A stretch of DNA of 64,000 bases. It comes from an uncultured Bacteroidota bacterium. GTDB taxonomy: Bacteria > Bacteroidota > Bacteroidia > Flavobacteriales > Flavobacteriaceae. Below are positions 18,681 to 27,281 of this stretch, piece after piece. The notes beneath the pieces were generated by a model. It was not told the DNA's origin. It made no database searches and saw only the letters and a program-made list of their open reading frames with translations. The number at the start of each line of letters is the position of its first letter. Within the stretch, counting starts at the first letter, position 1. The stretch is from assembly GCA_902535165.1 (NCBI GenBank), contig CACASE010000001.1:62001-126000 (forward strand), written 5' to 3'. A program made the position numbers and the translations under genes.

Positions 18681-18700
18681 ATAAGTTATTATAAACTTAT
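18681..18700 (-). terminator. Inverted repeat at the nadD stop codon, possible terminator
   Basis: ATAAGTT, 6-bp loop, AACTTAT: perfect 7-bp arms covering the nadD stop, at the end of the yicC-gmk-nadD operon. The stem is AT-rich and the T-tail on the minus strand is weak. Confidence 0.35.
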
Positions 18701-19272
18701 CTATACAGACCATTTTTTGAAATATATTCAAAAATTTGATCAGGAACTAGATGTGAAATATCATTATTGTTTTTTATTAAATCTCTTATTTCACTAGATG
18801 AAATTCGCATAAAAGGGGCATCCGAAAAAACAACTGATTCGTGATTTTTTAACTTATAGTTCTTAGTTTTTTGATTTTCTCTCGGATAAACGTATATCTT
18901 ACTTTCAAGAATTTTGTTATAATTTTTCCAATTTTCAAGGCCAACAAGATTATCTTCACCCATAATAATACTAAAATTTAAATTTTTAAAATTTCTTTTA
19001 AACTCATATAATGTATCAGCAGTATAGTTAGGTTTTGGCAAACCAAACTCAATATCAGAATATTTAAAATCTAACTCATTATCACAATATTTTTGAGTCA
19101 TTTCCAAACGAATGGATTGATCAGTTAAATTCTCATTTACCTTTTCTGGATTTAATGGGGTTATGACAAACCAAACTTCATCAAAATATTTATTCAAGAA
19201 ATATTTAGCAATTTTTTCATGTCCAATATGAATTGGATCAAATGTTCCAAAGAATAAACCTATTTTTTGCAT
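18697..19272 (-). CDS. nadD: Nicotinate-nucleotide adenylyltransferase
   Basis: 191 residues. It transfers AMP from ATP to nicotinate mononucleotide to give deamido-NAD in NAD synthesis. Nucleotidyltransferase motifs are GLFFGTFDPIHIGHEKIA (residues about 5-22) and the C-terminal ISSSEIRDLI. The track start at 19275 is a TTG; ATG 19272 shares its A with the gmk stop (TGATG) and gives the expected N-terminus. It is the last gene of yicC-gmk-nadD. Confidence 0.95.
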   Translation of the reverse strand: MQKIGLFFGTFDPIHIGHEKIAKYFLNKYFDEVWFVITPLNPEKVNENLTDQSIRLEMTQKYCDNELDFKYSDIEFGLPKPNYTADTLYEFKRNFKNLNFSIIMGEDNLVGLENWKNYNKILESKIYVYPRENQKTKNYKLKNHESVVFSDAPFMRISSSEIRDLIKNNNDISHLVPDQIFEYISKNGLYR

Positions 19273-19835
19273 CAATTATTTAAAAAAGTCTTAACTAAGT
19301 CTAAAATTTCTTTCTTAGCTAAATCTAGGTCATCATTGATAATAGAAAAATCAAATTTATCTTCCATACTAATTTCATATTTTGCTTTAGCAATTCTCTT
19401 CTCTATAATATCAAATTTCATTCCTCTTTCTATTAATCTTTTTTCTAATTCACTAATACTTGGTGGGTTAATGAAGATCGATATAGAGTTTTTTGAAAAA
19501 TATTTCTTTAAACTTGTGGCACCTACAACATCAACATCAAAAATCAAATTATGATTTTTAATCATTTTTTTTACTTCTGATTTTAATGTTCCATAAAAAA
19601 TATTAGTGTAAACTTCCTCAAACTCTATAAACTCCCCATTGCTAATCTTGTTCTTAAAAGTTTTAACATCTAAAAAATTATAATCAATATAATTCGTCTC
19701 ATTTTTTCTAATTTCTCTGGTAGTTGCAGAAACTGAAAATTTTAAATTCAAATCTCTATTTGATAAAAGAAATTTAGCTAAAGTTGTTTTACCGCTTCCA
19801 GATGGTGCACATAATATTATAACTTTTCCACTCAT
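19272..19835 (-). CDS. gmk: Guanylate kinase
   Basis: 187 residues. It phosphorylates GMP to GDP with ATP. The P-loop is APSGSGKTTLAKFLL (residues about 10-24) and the GMP-binding block follows (SATTREIRKNE, then EFIEFEEVYTNIFYGT). The start overlaps the yicC stop by one base, and the stop overlaps the nadD start. The yicC-gmk-nadD order is common in flavobacteria. Confidence 0.96.
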   Translation of the reverse strand: MSGKVIILCAPSGSGKTTLAKFLLSNRDLNLKFSVSATTREIRKNETNYIDYNFLDVKTFKNKISNGEFIEFEEVYTNIFYGTLKSEVKKMIKNHNLIFDVDVVGATSLKKYFSKNSISIFINPPSISELEKRLIERGMKFDIIEKRIAKAKYEISMEDKFDFSIINDDLDLAKKEILDLVKTFLNN

Positions 19836-20692
19836 TACAATACATTCAGAGATTGTTCTCTAATTTTTTCAAGTGAGGATTTCATTTCAACAACACTATT
19901 TTGAATTGCAGAATTATTACACTTTGATCCTATAGTGTTTATTTCTCTACCAATTTCTTGACAAATAAACCCCAACTTTTTTCCTTTTTCAATCTTATTA
20001 TTATTTAATATTTCTAAAAAAAATTTAAAATGGCTATTTAATCTAACGATCTCCTCATTTATATCCATTTTTTCTAGATAATAAAACAATTCCTGCTCAA
20101 ATCTTCCATAGTCATTTTCAATATTTATATTTTTTGATTTATTTTCTAGATCCTCTTTTATTCTTTCTTTGTGAGAATTACTATTTTTTTCAATTACAGA
20201 TGAAAACTCCTTTAATAAATGAATATTTTTTTCAAAATCTTTCTTAATATTTTCACCTTCTTTTTTTCTAAAATCAACAACATCATCAATAACATTTTTA
20301 ATTTTTTCAATAATCACATTGATTTCAGATTTACTGATTTTAATTTGACCTTTTTCAATAGAATTTGGAAGAGATAACACTGATTTTAACAATATTGACC
20401 TTTCAAAGTCAGTTATTTTGCTCAGATCATCAATATATTTTTTAATTACTTTTTTATTAAAAGTGACTAAATCATTATTAAGTCCTGAAATTTTTATGGT
20501 CAAATCTACTTTACCCCTGACAAGTTTATTCTTGGCAATATTATCGATCTCAAGTTCATAAGTGGATAATGCAGAAGGAATTGAAATTTTAGAATCAAAA
20601 TATCTACTGTTTAAAGATTTAACTTCAATACCAATTTCTAAATCTTGTACTTTAAATGAATTTGAACAATATCCAGTCATTGAATGAAGCAT
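19835..20692 (-). CDS. YicC family protein (RNA-degradation-linked)
   Basis: About 285 residues of the YicC/YloC family, stress-induced proteins now linked to endoribonuclease activity and RNA turnover. The N-terminal SMTGY block and C-terminal GREINTIGSKCNNSAI match the family. The track start is a TTG; ATG 20692 (MLHSMTGY) is better. A TAnnTTTG box ends only 3 bp before this ATG, so either the mRNA is leaderless or translation begins at the next ATG, 20680 (MTGYCSN). It heads the yicC-gmk-nadD operon. Confidence 0.9.
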   Translation of the reverse strand: MLHSMTGYCSNSFKVQDLEIGIEVKSLNSRYFDSKISIPSALSTYELEIDNIAKNKLVRGKVDLTIKISGLNNDLVTFNKKVIKKYIDDLSKITDFERSILLKSVLSLPNSIEKGQIKISKSEINVIIEKIKNVIDDVVDFRKKEGENIKKDFEKNIHLLKEFSSVIEKNSNSHKERIKEDLENKSKNINIENDYGRFEQELFYYLEKMDINEEIVRLNSHFKFFLEILNNNKIEKGKKLGFICQEIGREINTIGSKCNNSAIQNSVVEMKSSLEKIREQSLNVL

Positions 20693-20695
20693 GTA

Positions 20696-20703
20696 CAAAT
20701 TTA
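20696..20703 (-). promoter_or_regulatory. Candidate -7 box for the yicC-gmk-nadD operon
   Basis: TAAATTTG on the minus strand, a full TAnnTTTG match, 3 bp from the yicC ATG. If it is the -7 element, transcription would begin at or inside the first ATG. Confidence 0.45.
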
Positions 20704-20724
20704 AGAAAGAAAAATTTATGGAAT

Positions 20725-21456
20725 CTAATTTAATTCTCTAACCCAAATATTTCTAAATGAAATTTGAGAACAACAATGATTTTGGAGAGCAATTGGACCA
20801 TCACCGTGTGATATATTTTTAGGGAGTCCTACATTTTCAGTTGTTCCTAAAATTTCTACATGATTGTGAATTAAAACTCCATTGTGAAATACAGTGAAAT
20901 ATCCTGATTTAATTTTTTTTCCATCAGAATTAAACTTAGGAGCATCAAAAATAATATCATATGATTGCCATTCTCCAGGTTTTCTAGATGCATTAACAAG
21001 TGGAATATATTGTTTATAAACAGAGCCTGCTTGTCCATTAACATAAGTTGGTGACTTATAGCTATCTAAAATTTGAATTTCGTATCTACCTTGTAAAAAA
21101 ACTCCACTATTAGATCTTTTTTGATTAGTAAATGATGTATCCTCACTGGTTTTCCACTCCACATGTAACTGAACTGAGCCAAAATTTTCTTTTGTTTCAA
21201 TTCCGCCTGTGTCATCAAATACAACTGTCACTGATCCGTCTTTATTAATTTGCCATTCACTTCTATCTTTTCCCCATCTCGGCTTCCATTTTGACAAGTC
21301 AGATCCATCAAACAAAATGATGGCATCAGTTGGTGGTGCTGAGTCAGAAATTGTATACACTTCCTCAGGAACAGGCCCCCAAATTTCAGTATCTTTTGCT
21401 TCTTGACAAGTAACTAATACAGGAATAAATAAATAAATAAAATTTTTTAACCTCAC
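20725..21456 (-). CDS. DUF1080 lipoprotein (3-keto-glycoside hydrolase type)
   Basis: 243 residues. A signal peptide ends in the lipobox LVTC (Cys about 17), so this is a lipidated envelope protein. The rest is one DUF1080 jelly-roll domain starting AIILFDGSDLSKWKPRWG, with family features SNSGVFLQGRYEIQILDS and GDGPIALQNH. DUF1080 proteins include hydrolases of 3-keto-glycosides. The gene overlaps the upstream epimerase gene by 4 bp and closes the sugar-catabolism trio. The substrate is unknown. Confidence 0.88.
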   Translation of the reverse strand: MRLKNFIYLFIPVLVTCQEAKDTEIWGPVPEEVYTISDSAPPTDAIILFDGSDLSKWKPRWGKDRSEWQINKDGSVTVVFDDTGGIETKENFGSVQLHVEWKTSEDTSFTNQKRSNSGVFLQGRYEIQILDSYKSPTYVNGQAGSVYKQYIPLVNASRKPGEWQSYDIIFDAPKFNSDGKKIKSGYFTVFHNGVLIHNHVEILGTTENVGLPKNISHGDGPIALQNHCCSQISFRNIWVRELN

Positions 21457-22505
21457 AATCCAAGGAGTTTTTTGATTTGTTCTTTATCAATTTCAGAGCC
21501 AGCAAAATCGTCAAATGATTTTTCTGTAACTTCAATAATGTGATCAGTTATGAATTTAGAACCTTCTTTTGCACCCTGTTCAGGGCTTTTTATACAACAT
21601 TCCCATTCCAAAACTGCCCATCCATCAAAGCCATATTGACTTAATTTTGAAAAAATTGACTTAAAGTCAACTTGACCATCACCAGGCGATCTAAATCTAC
21701 CAGGTCTGTCTTTCCAGTCAAGATATCCACCATACACGCCAGCTTTCCCTGTTGGATTAAACTCAGCATCCTTAACATGAAACATTTTAATGTGATCTTT
21801 GTAAAAATCAATAAACTGTAAGTAATCTAATTGTTGTAGTACAAAATGGCTAGGATCATACAGAATTTTTGCTCTTGAATGATTATTTGTAGCTTTTAAA
21901 AACCTTTCATAAGTAACTCCGTCATGAAGGTCCTCGCCTGGATGAATTTCATAACAAATATCAACACCTTTACTATCTGCATGGTCTAATATAGGTTTCC
22001 ATCTTTTTGCTAATTCTTTAAATCCTTCTTCAACTAAACCCGATGGTCTTTGTGGCCATGGATAAAAAGTATGGAATAGCAATGATCCTGAAAATGAAGC
22101 CATGGGAGAAATTCCTAAAAAATTACTAGCGTTGATAGCATCAATCATTTGATCAACAGCCCATTTTGTTCTTTGCTTAACATTACCATGAAGATTTTCT
22201 GGAGCAAATATATCAAACATCAAATCATATGCAGGGTGACTTGCCACTAATTGACCTTGAAGATGAGTTGAAAGCTCACTTATTTCCAAACCTTGATCTT
22301 TTAAGGTTCCTTTTACTTCATCACAATAATCCTTACTTGAACCAGCTTTTTTTAAATCAAAGATTCTAGCGTCCCATGTTGGTATTTGAACAGCTTTATA
22401 CCCAAGATTGTTTGCCCATTTCGCAATATCTTTCAAATTATTGAAAGGTTTATCATCACTACAAAACTGAGCCAAAAAAATTGCGGGACCTTTTATTGTT
22501 TTCAT
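21453..22505 (-). CDS. Sugar phosphate isomerase/epimerase (TIM barrel, xylose isomerase-like), cytosolic
   Basis: 350 residues of the AP-endonuclease-2/xylose isomerase-like TIM-barrel family. Metal-site-type motifs are visible: CYEIHPGEDLHDG, KILYDPSHFVLQQ, MFHVKDAEF and AVLEWECC. There is no signal peptide. It directly follows the Tat-signal paralogue (stop/start adjacent) and overlaps the DUF1080 gene by 4 bp. It probably processes a sugar or inositol-type substrate, perhaps a 3-keto sugar given the context; the exact reaction cannot be read. Confidence 0.88.
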   Translation of the reverse strand: MKTIKGPAIFLAQFCSDDKPFNNLKDIAKWANNLGYKAVQIPTWDARIFDLKKAGSSKDYCDEVKGTLKDQGLEISELSTHLQGQLVASHPAYDLMFDIFAPENLHGNVKQRTKWAVDQMIDAINASNFLGISPMASFSGSLLFHTFYPWPQRPSGLVEEGFKELAKRWKPILDHADSKGVDICYEIHPGEDLHDGVTYERFLKATNNHSRAKILYDPSHFVLQQLDYLQFIDFYKDHIKMFHVKDAEFNPTGKAGVYGGYLDWKDRPGRFRSPGDGQVDFKSIFSKLSQYGFDGWAVLEWECCIKSPEQGAKEGSKFITDHIIEVTEKSFDDFAGSEIDKEQIKKLLGL

Positions 22506-23423
22506 TTAAATTAATTTTTCAAGTAATTTCTTTGTAGCAATAATCCCTTCATCTTCACTCATCCTATTGCCTTCAAATTCAATCCCAATATAGCCCTTGT
22601 ATCCTGCATCTTTAACTATGTCAATCATTTTAGAATAATCTATGCTTGTCTCGTCTCCATTATCATCAAAGTGATAAGATTTTGCACTAACCGCATGAGC
22701 ATATGGCATTAATTCTTTTACTCCTTTATAAATATCATACCATTTAGCACAAAGTCTAGGACTACCATCAATACAAAAATTACCGAAATCAGGGAGAGTT
22801 CCACAATTATCAATATTTACCTTGCTCATAACATTTGCTAAATGCTTTCCATTTGAGGATAGACCTCCGTGGTTTTCAACAACAACATTTAGATCTTTAT
22901 TGTAATTACTTAAGACAGAAAGTGATTTCACTGAATTTTCTGTCCATTTCTCTAGATTATCTTCTCCGCTTAAGTTTACTCTCATTGTTTCACATCCAAG
23001 TTTGTGTGAAAAGTCAATCCATCTTTTGTGATTATCAATTGCTTCAAGTCTTTCTTTATTATTACTTGATGCTAAAGATCCCTGTGAATCAATCATTATC
23101 AAAACATTATCAACTCCATAATCTTGAGATCTTTTATGTAATTCTTTTCCTAGTTTACTCATTGACATTTTTTCAAGTATATCAGTGTGATTAGTGTACA
23201 AGCCAGAAACATATTCAATTGCATCAATTCCAAATGATTTAGCTTTTTTAGCAAAATCAAGCGGAGACAATTTACCAGATTTTATTGCTTTATTTAAAGA
23301 CCACTGAGCTAATGAAATTTTAATGCCCTTTTCACTGTTTAAAGATTTTGAAAATATTTGGGTTGGTGCCAAACCTATAAGACTACTAAAGGCAGTTATT
23401 TTAGTGAAATTTCTTCTTTTCAT
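22506..23423 (-). CDS. Sugar phosphate isomerase/epimerase with Tat signal
   Basis: 305 residues. It begins MKRRNFTKITAFSSLIGLAP, a twin-arginine signal (RRNF plus hydrophobic core), so the TIM-barrel domain is expected to be exported folded. Barrel motifs include NVVVENHGG, GTLPDFGNF, AVSAKSYHF and YIGIEFEG, with Glu/His/Asp metal-ligand positions. It is first in the operon with the cytosolic epimerase and the DUF1080 lipoprotein. The exported location suggests action on an extracellular sugar. Confidence 0.87.
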   Translation of the reverse strand: MKRRNFTKITAFSSLIGLAPTQIFSKSLNSEKGIKISLAQWSLNKAIKSGKLSPLDFAKKAKSFGIDAIEYVSGLYTNHTDILEKMSMSKLGKELHKRSQDYGVDNVLIMIDSQGSLASSNNKERLEAIDNHKRWIDFSHKLGCETMRVNLSGEDNLEKWTENSVKSLSVLSNYNKDLNVVVENHGGLSSNGKHLANVMSKVNIDNCGTLPDFGNFCIDGSPRLCAKWYDIYKGVKELMPYAHAVSAKSYHFDDNGDETSIDYSKMIDIVKDAGYKGYIGIEFEGNRMSEDEGIIATKKLLEKLI

Positions 23424-23517
23424 AAGAGTTAGTAAATTGTTTTAATAAATATAGTTATTAAATTTTCATTCAAAAAACTATAAAAATTATAAAGAGTGGA
23501 TTTTTTCGGTATGTGTT

Positions 23518-23546
23518 TTGTATTGGACATATGAATTGTAAATTTG
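23518..23546 (+). promoter_or_regulatory. Candidate promoter for azurin-PLP enzyme operon
   Basis: TTG (23518-23520), 18-bp gap, TAAATTTG (23539-23546): a full match to the Bacteroidota TTG-N17-23-TAnnTTTG pattern, 13 bp before the ATG at 23560. Confidence 0.6.
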
Positions 23547-23559
23547 AAAAAAAATAATT

Positions 23560-24045
23560 ATGAAAAATTTATTATATCTACTTTCAGTTACCTTATTAAT
23601 TAGTTGCGGTAATGAGCCTAAAAAAGAAAAATTTTCATATGAAAGAGTTAAAGAAGAACCTGTAGCGCAAGTGTCTTCAGAGGCATTAATTTTAAATTCT
23701 AATGATCAAATGCTTTTTGATAAAAGCTTATTAAAAGCGAATGCTGGTGAGGAAATTACATTAGTTCTAAATCATACTGGAAAAATTGCAAAAGAGTTCA
23801 TGGGACATAATTTTGTTCTTCTAAAAAATGATACGGATGTTGATGACTTTGCACAAAGAGCAATGCTTGCTAAGGATAATCAATACATTCCTGAGGGCGA
23901 TGAGACCATAGCTTATACTAGCATGATAGGTGGAGGTGAATCTGATAAAATAACATTTACTGTTGATGAACCAGGAACCTATGTATACTTGTGTACATTC
24001 CCTGGACACTACCAAATAATGAGGGGTGAATTTATTGTAGAATAA
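23560..24045 (+). CDS. Azurin-like blue copper lipoprotein
   Basis: 161 residues: a signal peptide with lipobox LISC (Cys about 16), then a cupredoxin domain. Copper ligands can be placed: His in MGHNFVL (about 87), Cys in LCTFPGHYQIM (about 146), and His and Met within the same block. It is a periplasmic or surface electron carrier, possibly feeding a cytochrome c oxidase or peroxidase. Its stop overlaps the next start (TAATG), so it is co-transcribed with the PLP enzyme, though no functional link is evident. Confidence 0.92.
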   Translation: MKNLLYLLSVTLLISCGNEPKKEKFSYERVKEEPVAQVSSEALILNSNDQMLFDKSLLKANAGEEITLVLNHTGKIAKEFMGHNFVLLKNDTDVDDFAQRAMLAKDNQYIPEGDETIAYTSMIGGGESDKITFTVDEPGTYVYLCTFPGHYQIMRGEFIVE

Positions 24046-25181
24046 TGAAATTTAATACTAAAACAATACATGGTGGGCAAATAAAAGAAAAAGCTTATGG
24101 AGCTGTAATGCCACCAATCTATCAAACATCTACATATTCACAGAAAAGCCCAGGGGAACATAGTGGTTATGAATATAGTAGAACTCAAAATCCAACAAGA
24201 CATGCCTTAGAGAGATCTATAGCTAGTTTAGAAAATGCTAAGTATGGATTAGCTTTTAGTTCGGGACTCTCTGCAATTGATGCAATAATGAAATTATTCT
24301 CACCTGGTGATGAAATTATTTCCACTAATGATCTATATGGTGGTTCATATCGTCTTTTTGAGAAGGTTTTCAAAAAATTTGGATTAAAATTTGTATTTAC
24401 AGACCTTAGAAATCTTAATGAAATTGAGAATTTAATTTCATCAAAGACAAAATTGATTTGGGTTGAAACACCAACAAACCCAATGATTAATATTGTAGAT
24501 ATAGAGGATCTTTCAAAAATTTGTAAAACTAATAATCTATTATTGGCTGTTGATAACACATTTTCAACTCCTTTTTTACAAAAACCAATAGATCTTGGTG
24601 CAGATATTGTAATGCACTCTGCAACAAAGTTTTTGGCTGGTCATAGTGATGTAATTTTAGGATTACTTGCATTGTCCAATGACGAATTGGCTGAAAAATT
24701 ATTTTTTATGCAAAATTCAAGTGGGGCAATTTGTGGGCCTATGGATTCATTTTTAACATTAAGAGGAATAAAAACTCTTCATGTGAGAATGCAAAGACAT
24801 TGTGAAAATGCGAGAGTTATTGCAAACTATTTAAAAAAACATGATAAGGTTGACGATGTTTATTGGCCCGGATTTGAGAATCACCCTAATCATAATATTG
24901 CTAAAAGTCAAATGAATGATTTTGGTGGAATGATTTCATTTACTGTAAAAGGGAATTTTGACCTAGTTAAGAGAATTACAAGTAGTTTTAAAGTTTTTAC
25001 TTTAGCTGAATCACTTGGTGGAGTAGAAAGTTTAGTTAATCACCCTGCAACCATGACTCATGCATCTATTCCAAAAGAAGAAAGAGATAAAATAGGAATC
25101 ACTGATAACTTAATTAGATTAAGTGTTGGGATTGAGGATATATCCGACCTTGTTGATGATATTAAGCAAGCAATTAATTAA
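24045..25181 (+). CDS. Cystathionine gamma-synthase/lyase family PLP enzyme
   Basis: 378 residues of the Cys/Met metabolism PLP family. The PLP Lys is in HSATKFLAGHSD (about 199). Other blocks are YSRTQNPTRHALE (phosphate-binding Tyr and Arg), AFSSGLSAID and TPTNPMINIVDI. It either joins cysteine and O-acylhomoserine to cystathionine or cleaves cystathionine; residues visible here do not settle which. Start overlaps the azurin stop by one base. 30 bp separate it from gdhA. Confidence 0.88.
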   Translation: MKFNTKTIHGGQIKEKAYGAVMPPIYQTSTYSQKSPGEHSGYEYSRTQNPTRHALERSIASLENAKYGLAFSSGLSAIDAIMKLFSPGDEIISTNDLYGGSYRLFEKVFKKFGLKFVFTDLRNLNEIENLISSKTKLIWVETPTNPMINIVDIEDLSKICKTNNLLLAVDNTFSTPFLQKPIDLGADIVMHSATKFLAGHSDVILGLLALSNDELAEKLFFMQNSSGAICGPMDSFLTLRGIKTLHVRMQRHCENARVIANYLKKHDKVDDVYWPGFENHPNHNIAKSQMNDFGGMISFTVKGNFDLVKRITSSFKVFTLAESLGGVESLVNHPATMTHASIPKEERDKIGITDNLIRLSVGIEDISDLVDDIKQAIN

Positions 25182-25211
25182 TTATACCTATTTTTATCTA
25201 AATCCTTGTAA

Positions 25212-26552
25212 ATGAATAAAATAATTCATGATTTTATCAAAGAAATAGATAGTAGAAATTCTCACGAGCCTGAATTTATGCAAGCTGTAAGAGAGGTTTC
25301 TGAAGATCTAATTCCATATATAGTAGGTCAGAAGATATATCATGGTAAAAATATTCTCATGAGAATGATTGAGCCTGAAAGAGTGGTTATGTTTAGAGTT
25401 AACTGGATTGATGATAGTGGAGAAATTAGAGTAAATAGAGGATACAGAGTTGAAATGAACTCAGCAATAGGTCCATATAAAGGAGGTTTGAGATTCCATC
25501 CAACGGTTAACTTGAGTATATTAAAGTTTTTAGCGTTTGAGCAAGTATTCAAAAATAGCCTTACAACATTACCAATGGGAGGTGGTAAAGGTGGTTCTGA
25601 TTTTGACCCTAAAAATAAATCTGATAGCGAAGTTATGAGGTTTTGTCAAAGTTTTATGACTGAGCTTTATAGACATATTGGTCCAAATACTGATATTCCA
25701 GCTGGTGATATCGGAGTTGGAGGCAGAGAAATTGGTTATTTATTTGGTCAATATAAAAGGTTAAAAAATGAATTTACAGGTGTTTTAACAGGGAAAGGTG
25801 TATCGTGGGGAGGTTCTTTAATAAGACCCGAGGCAACAGGATATGGAACCGTATATTTCGCTGAAGATATGCTAAACCATATTGGTGATAGTATTAAAGG
25901 AAAAACTGTAACTATTTCTGGATCTGGAAATGTAGCTCAATATGCTGCTGAAAAATGTATTCATTTAGGTGCAAAAGTTTTAACTATGTCAGATTCAGCT
26001 GGATATGTTTATGATAAAGACGGAATTAATGAGGAAAAGTTGAATTATATAATGCATATTAAAAATAATAAAAGAGGAAGAATCTCTGATTACATCAAAA
26101 AATACCCTATAGCTGAATTTAAAAAAAATAAAACCCCTTGGGAAGTTGAATGTGAAATTGCTTTACCATCTGCCACTCAAAACGAATTGAACGGTGATGA
26201 TGCTAAATTACTAGTAAAAAATGGTTGCATTTGTGTTGCTGAAGGAGCAAATATGCCTTGTAATTCTGATGCAATCAAAACTTTTAAATTCAATAAGGTT
26301 TTATTTGCACCAGGGAAAGCCTCTAATGCAGGTGGAGTTGCAGTTTCTGGACTAGAAATGGCGCAAAACTCACTAAGATATTCATGGTCGAGAGAAGAAG
26401 TTGATGAAAAACTAAAAGAAATTATGATTAAAATTCATAAAAAATGTTTAAAGCATGGTAAGACCAAAGACTACATTGATTACGGTAAAGGAGCAAATAT
26501 TTCTGCATTTATTAAAGTTGCAGATGCAATGTTAGCTCAAGGAGTTGTTTAA
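25212..26552 (+). CDS. gdhA: Glutamate dehydrogenase, NADP-type
   Basis: 446 residues, the usual size for bacterial hexameric GDH (small form). It aminates 2-oxoglutarate to glutamate for ammonia assimilation. Visible blocks: PYKGGLRFHPTVN, the catalytic Lys region LPMGGGKGGSDFDP (about 118-131), PAGDIGVGGREIGYLFG and the Rossmann motif SGSGNVAQYAAEK. NADP preference is typical for this subgroup and inferred here. recO follows after 9 bp. Confidence 0.95.
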   Translation: MNKIIHDFIKEIDSRNSHEPEFMQAVREVSEDLIPYIVGQKIYHGKNILMRMIEPERVVMFRVNWIDDSGEIRVNRGYRVEMNSAIGPYKGGLRFHPTVNLSILKFLAFEQVFKNSLTTLPMGGGKGGSDFDPKNKSDSEVMRFCQSFMTELYRHIGPNTDIPAGDIGVGGREIGYLFGQYKRLKNEFTGVLTGKGVSWGGSLIRPEATGYGTVYFAEDMLNHIGDSIKGKTVTISGSGNVAQYAAEKCIHLGAKVLTMSDSAGYVYDKDGINEEKLNYIMHIKNNKRGRISDYIKKYPIAEFKKNKTPWEVECEIALPSATQNELNGDDAKLLVKNGCICVAEGANMPCNSDAIKTFKFNKVLFAPGKASNAGGVAVSGLEMAQNSLRYSWSREEVDEKLKEIMIKIHKKCLKHGKTKDYIDYGKGANISAFIKVADAMLAQGVV

Positions 26553-26561
26553 TCTTTTGCA

Positions 26562-27281
26562 ATGCTTGCAAACACTGAAGCTATAATATTAGGTTATATA
26601 AATTATTCAGAATCTAGTATAATTTTAAGAGCTTACACTAAAGATTTTGGATACAAGTCATTTATCATAAGGGGCATAAGAACCAAGAAAAAGAAAAAGA
26701 TAACTTTAGGTCAGCTTCAGCCTCTGACAATTTTAGATATTGAGTTCAATAATTCAAAAAATAACAATCTCTTATATCTAAAATCAATAAAAATAATTGA
26801 AACATTTACATCGATTAATGCTGATATTATTAAAATTAATATTTCTTTATTTTTATCAGAATTTCTTTCTAAAATTTTAACAATTGATTTAAAAAATAGC
26901 GAGTTATTTTTATTTATTAAGCAAAGTTTACTATGGTTTGACAACTCTAACAATATCTCTAATTTCCATTTACTTTTCATTCTTAAACTAACCGATTATT
27001 TAGGAATAACTCCAAAATTTTCTTCTGAAAAAGTTTCATTTTTTGATATTGAAAATGGAGTTTTTACGGATGCTCCAACTTCCTCAAGCTATTTTAAAGG
27101 ACAAGTAGTTAAGAATTTACAGAGTATTTTGGGCACAAAATTTGATTATAATAACAATGTTCTAACAAACATTAACCAAAGAAAAGACATGTTAAATTTT
27201 TTGATTTCCTATTTTGAATTTCATGTTCCAGGTTTTAAAAAACCAAAATCTGTAGATATTTTAAATGAAGTATTTTCTTAA
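26562..27281 (+). CDS. recO: DNA repair protein RecO
   Basis: 239 residues. RecO loads RecA at gaps with RecR, displacing SSB. The N-terminal OB-fold opens AIILGYINYSESSIILRAYT with the basic RTKKKKK stretch (about 45-51), followed by a helical domain. The zinc-finger Cys found in some RecO proteins is absent, as in many Bacteroidota. It lies between gdhA (9-bp gap) and a TonB receptor gene (17-bp overlap), an order seen in related flavobacteria before ileS. Confidence 0.92.
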   Translation: MLANTEAIILGYINYSESSIILRAYTKDFGYKSFIIRGIRTKKKKKITLGQLQPLTILDIEFNNSKNNNLLYLKSIKIIETFTSINADIIKINISLFLSEFLSKILTIDLKNSELFLFIKQSLLWFDNSNNISNFHLLFILKLTDYLGITPKFSSEKVSFFDIENGVFTDAPTSSSYFKGQVVKNLQSILGTKFDYNNNVLTNINQRKDMLNFLISYFEFHVPGFKKPKSVDILNEVFS

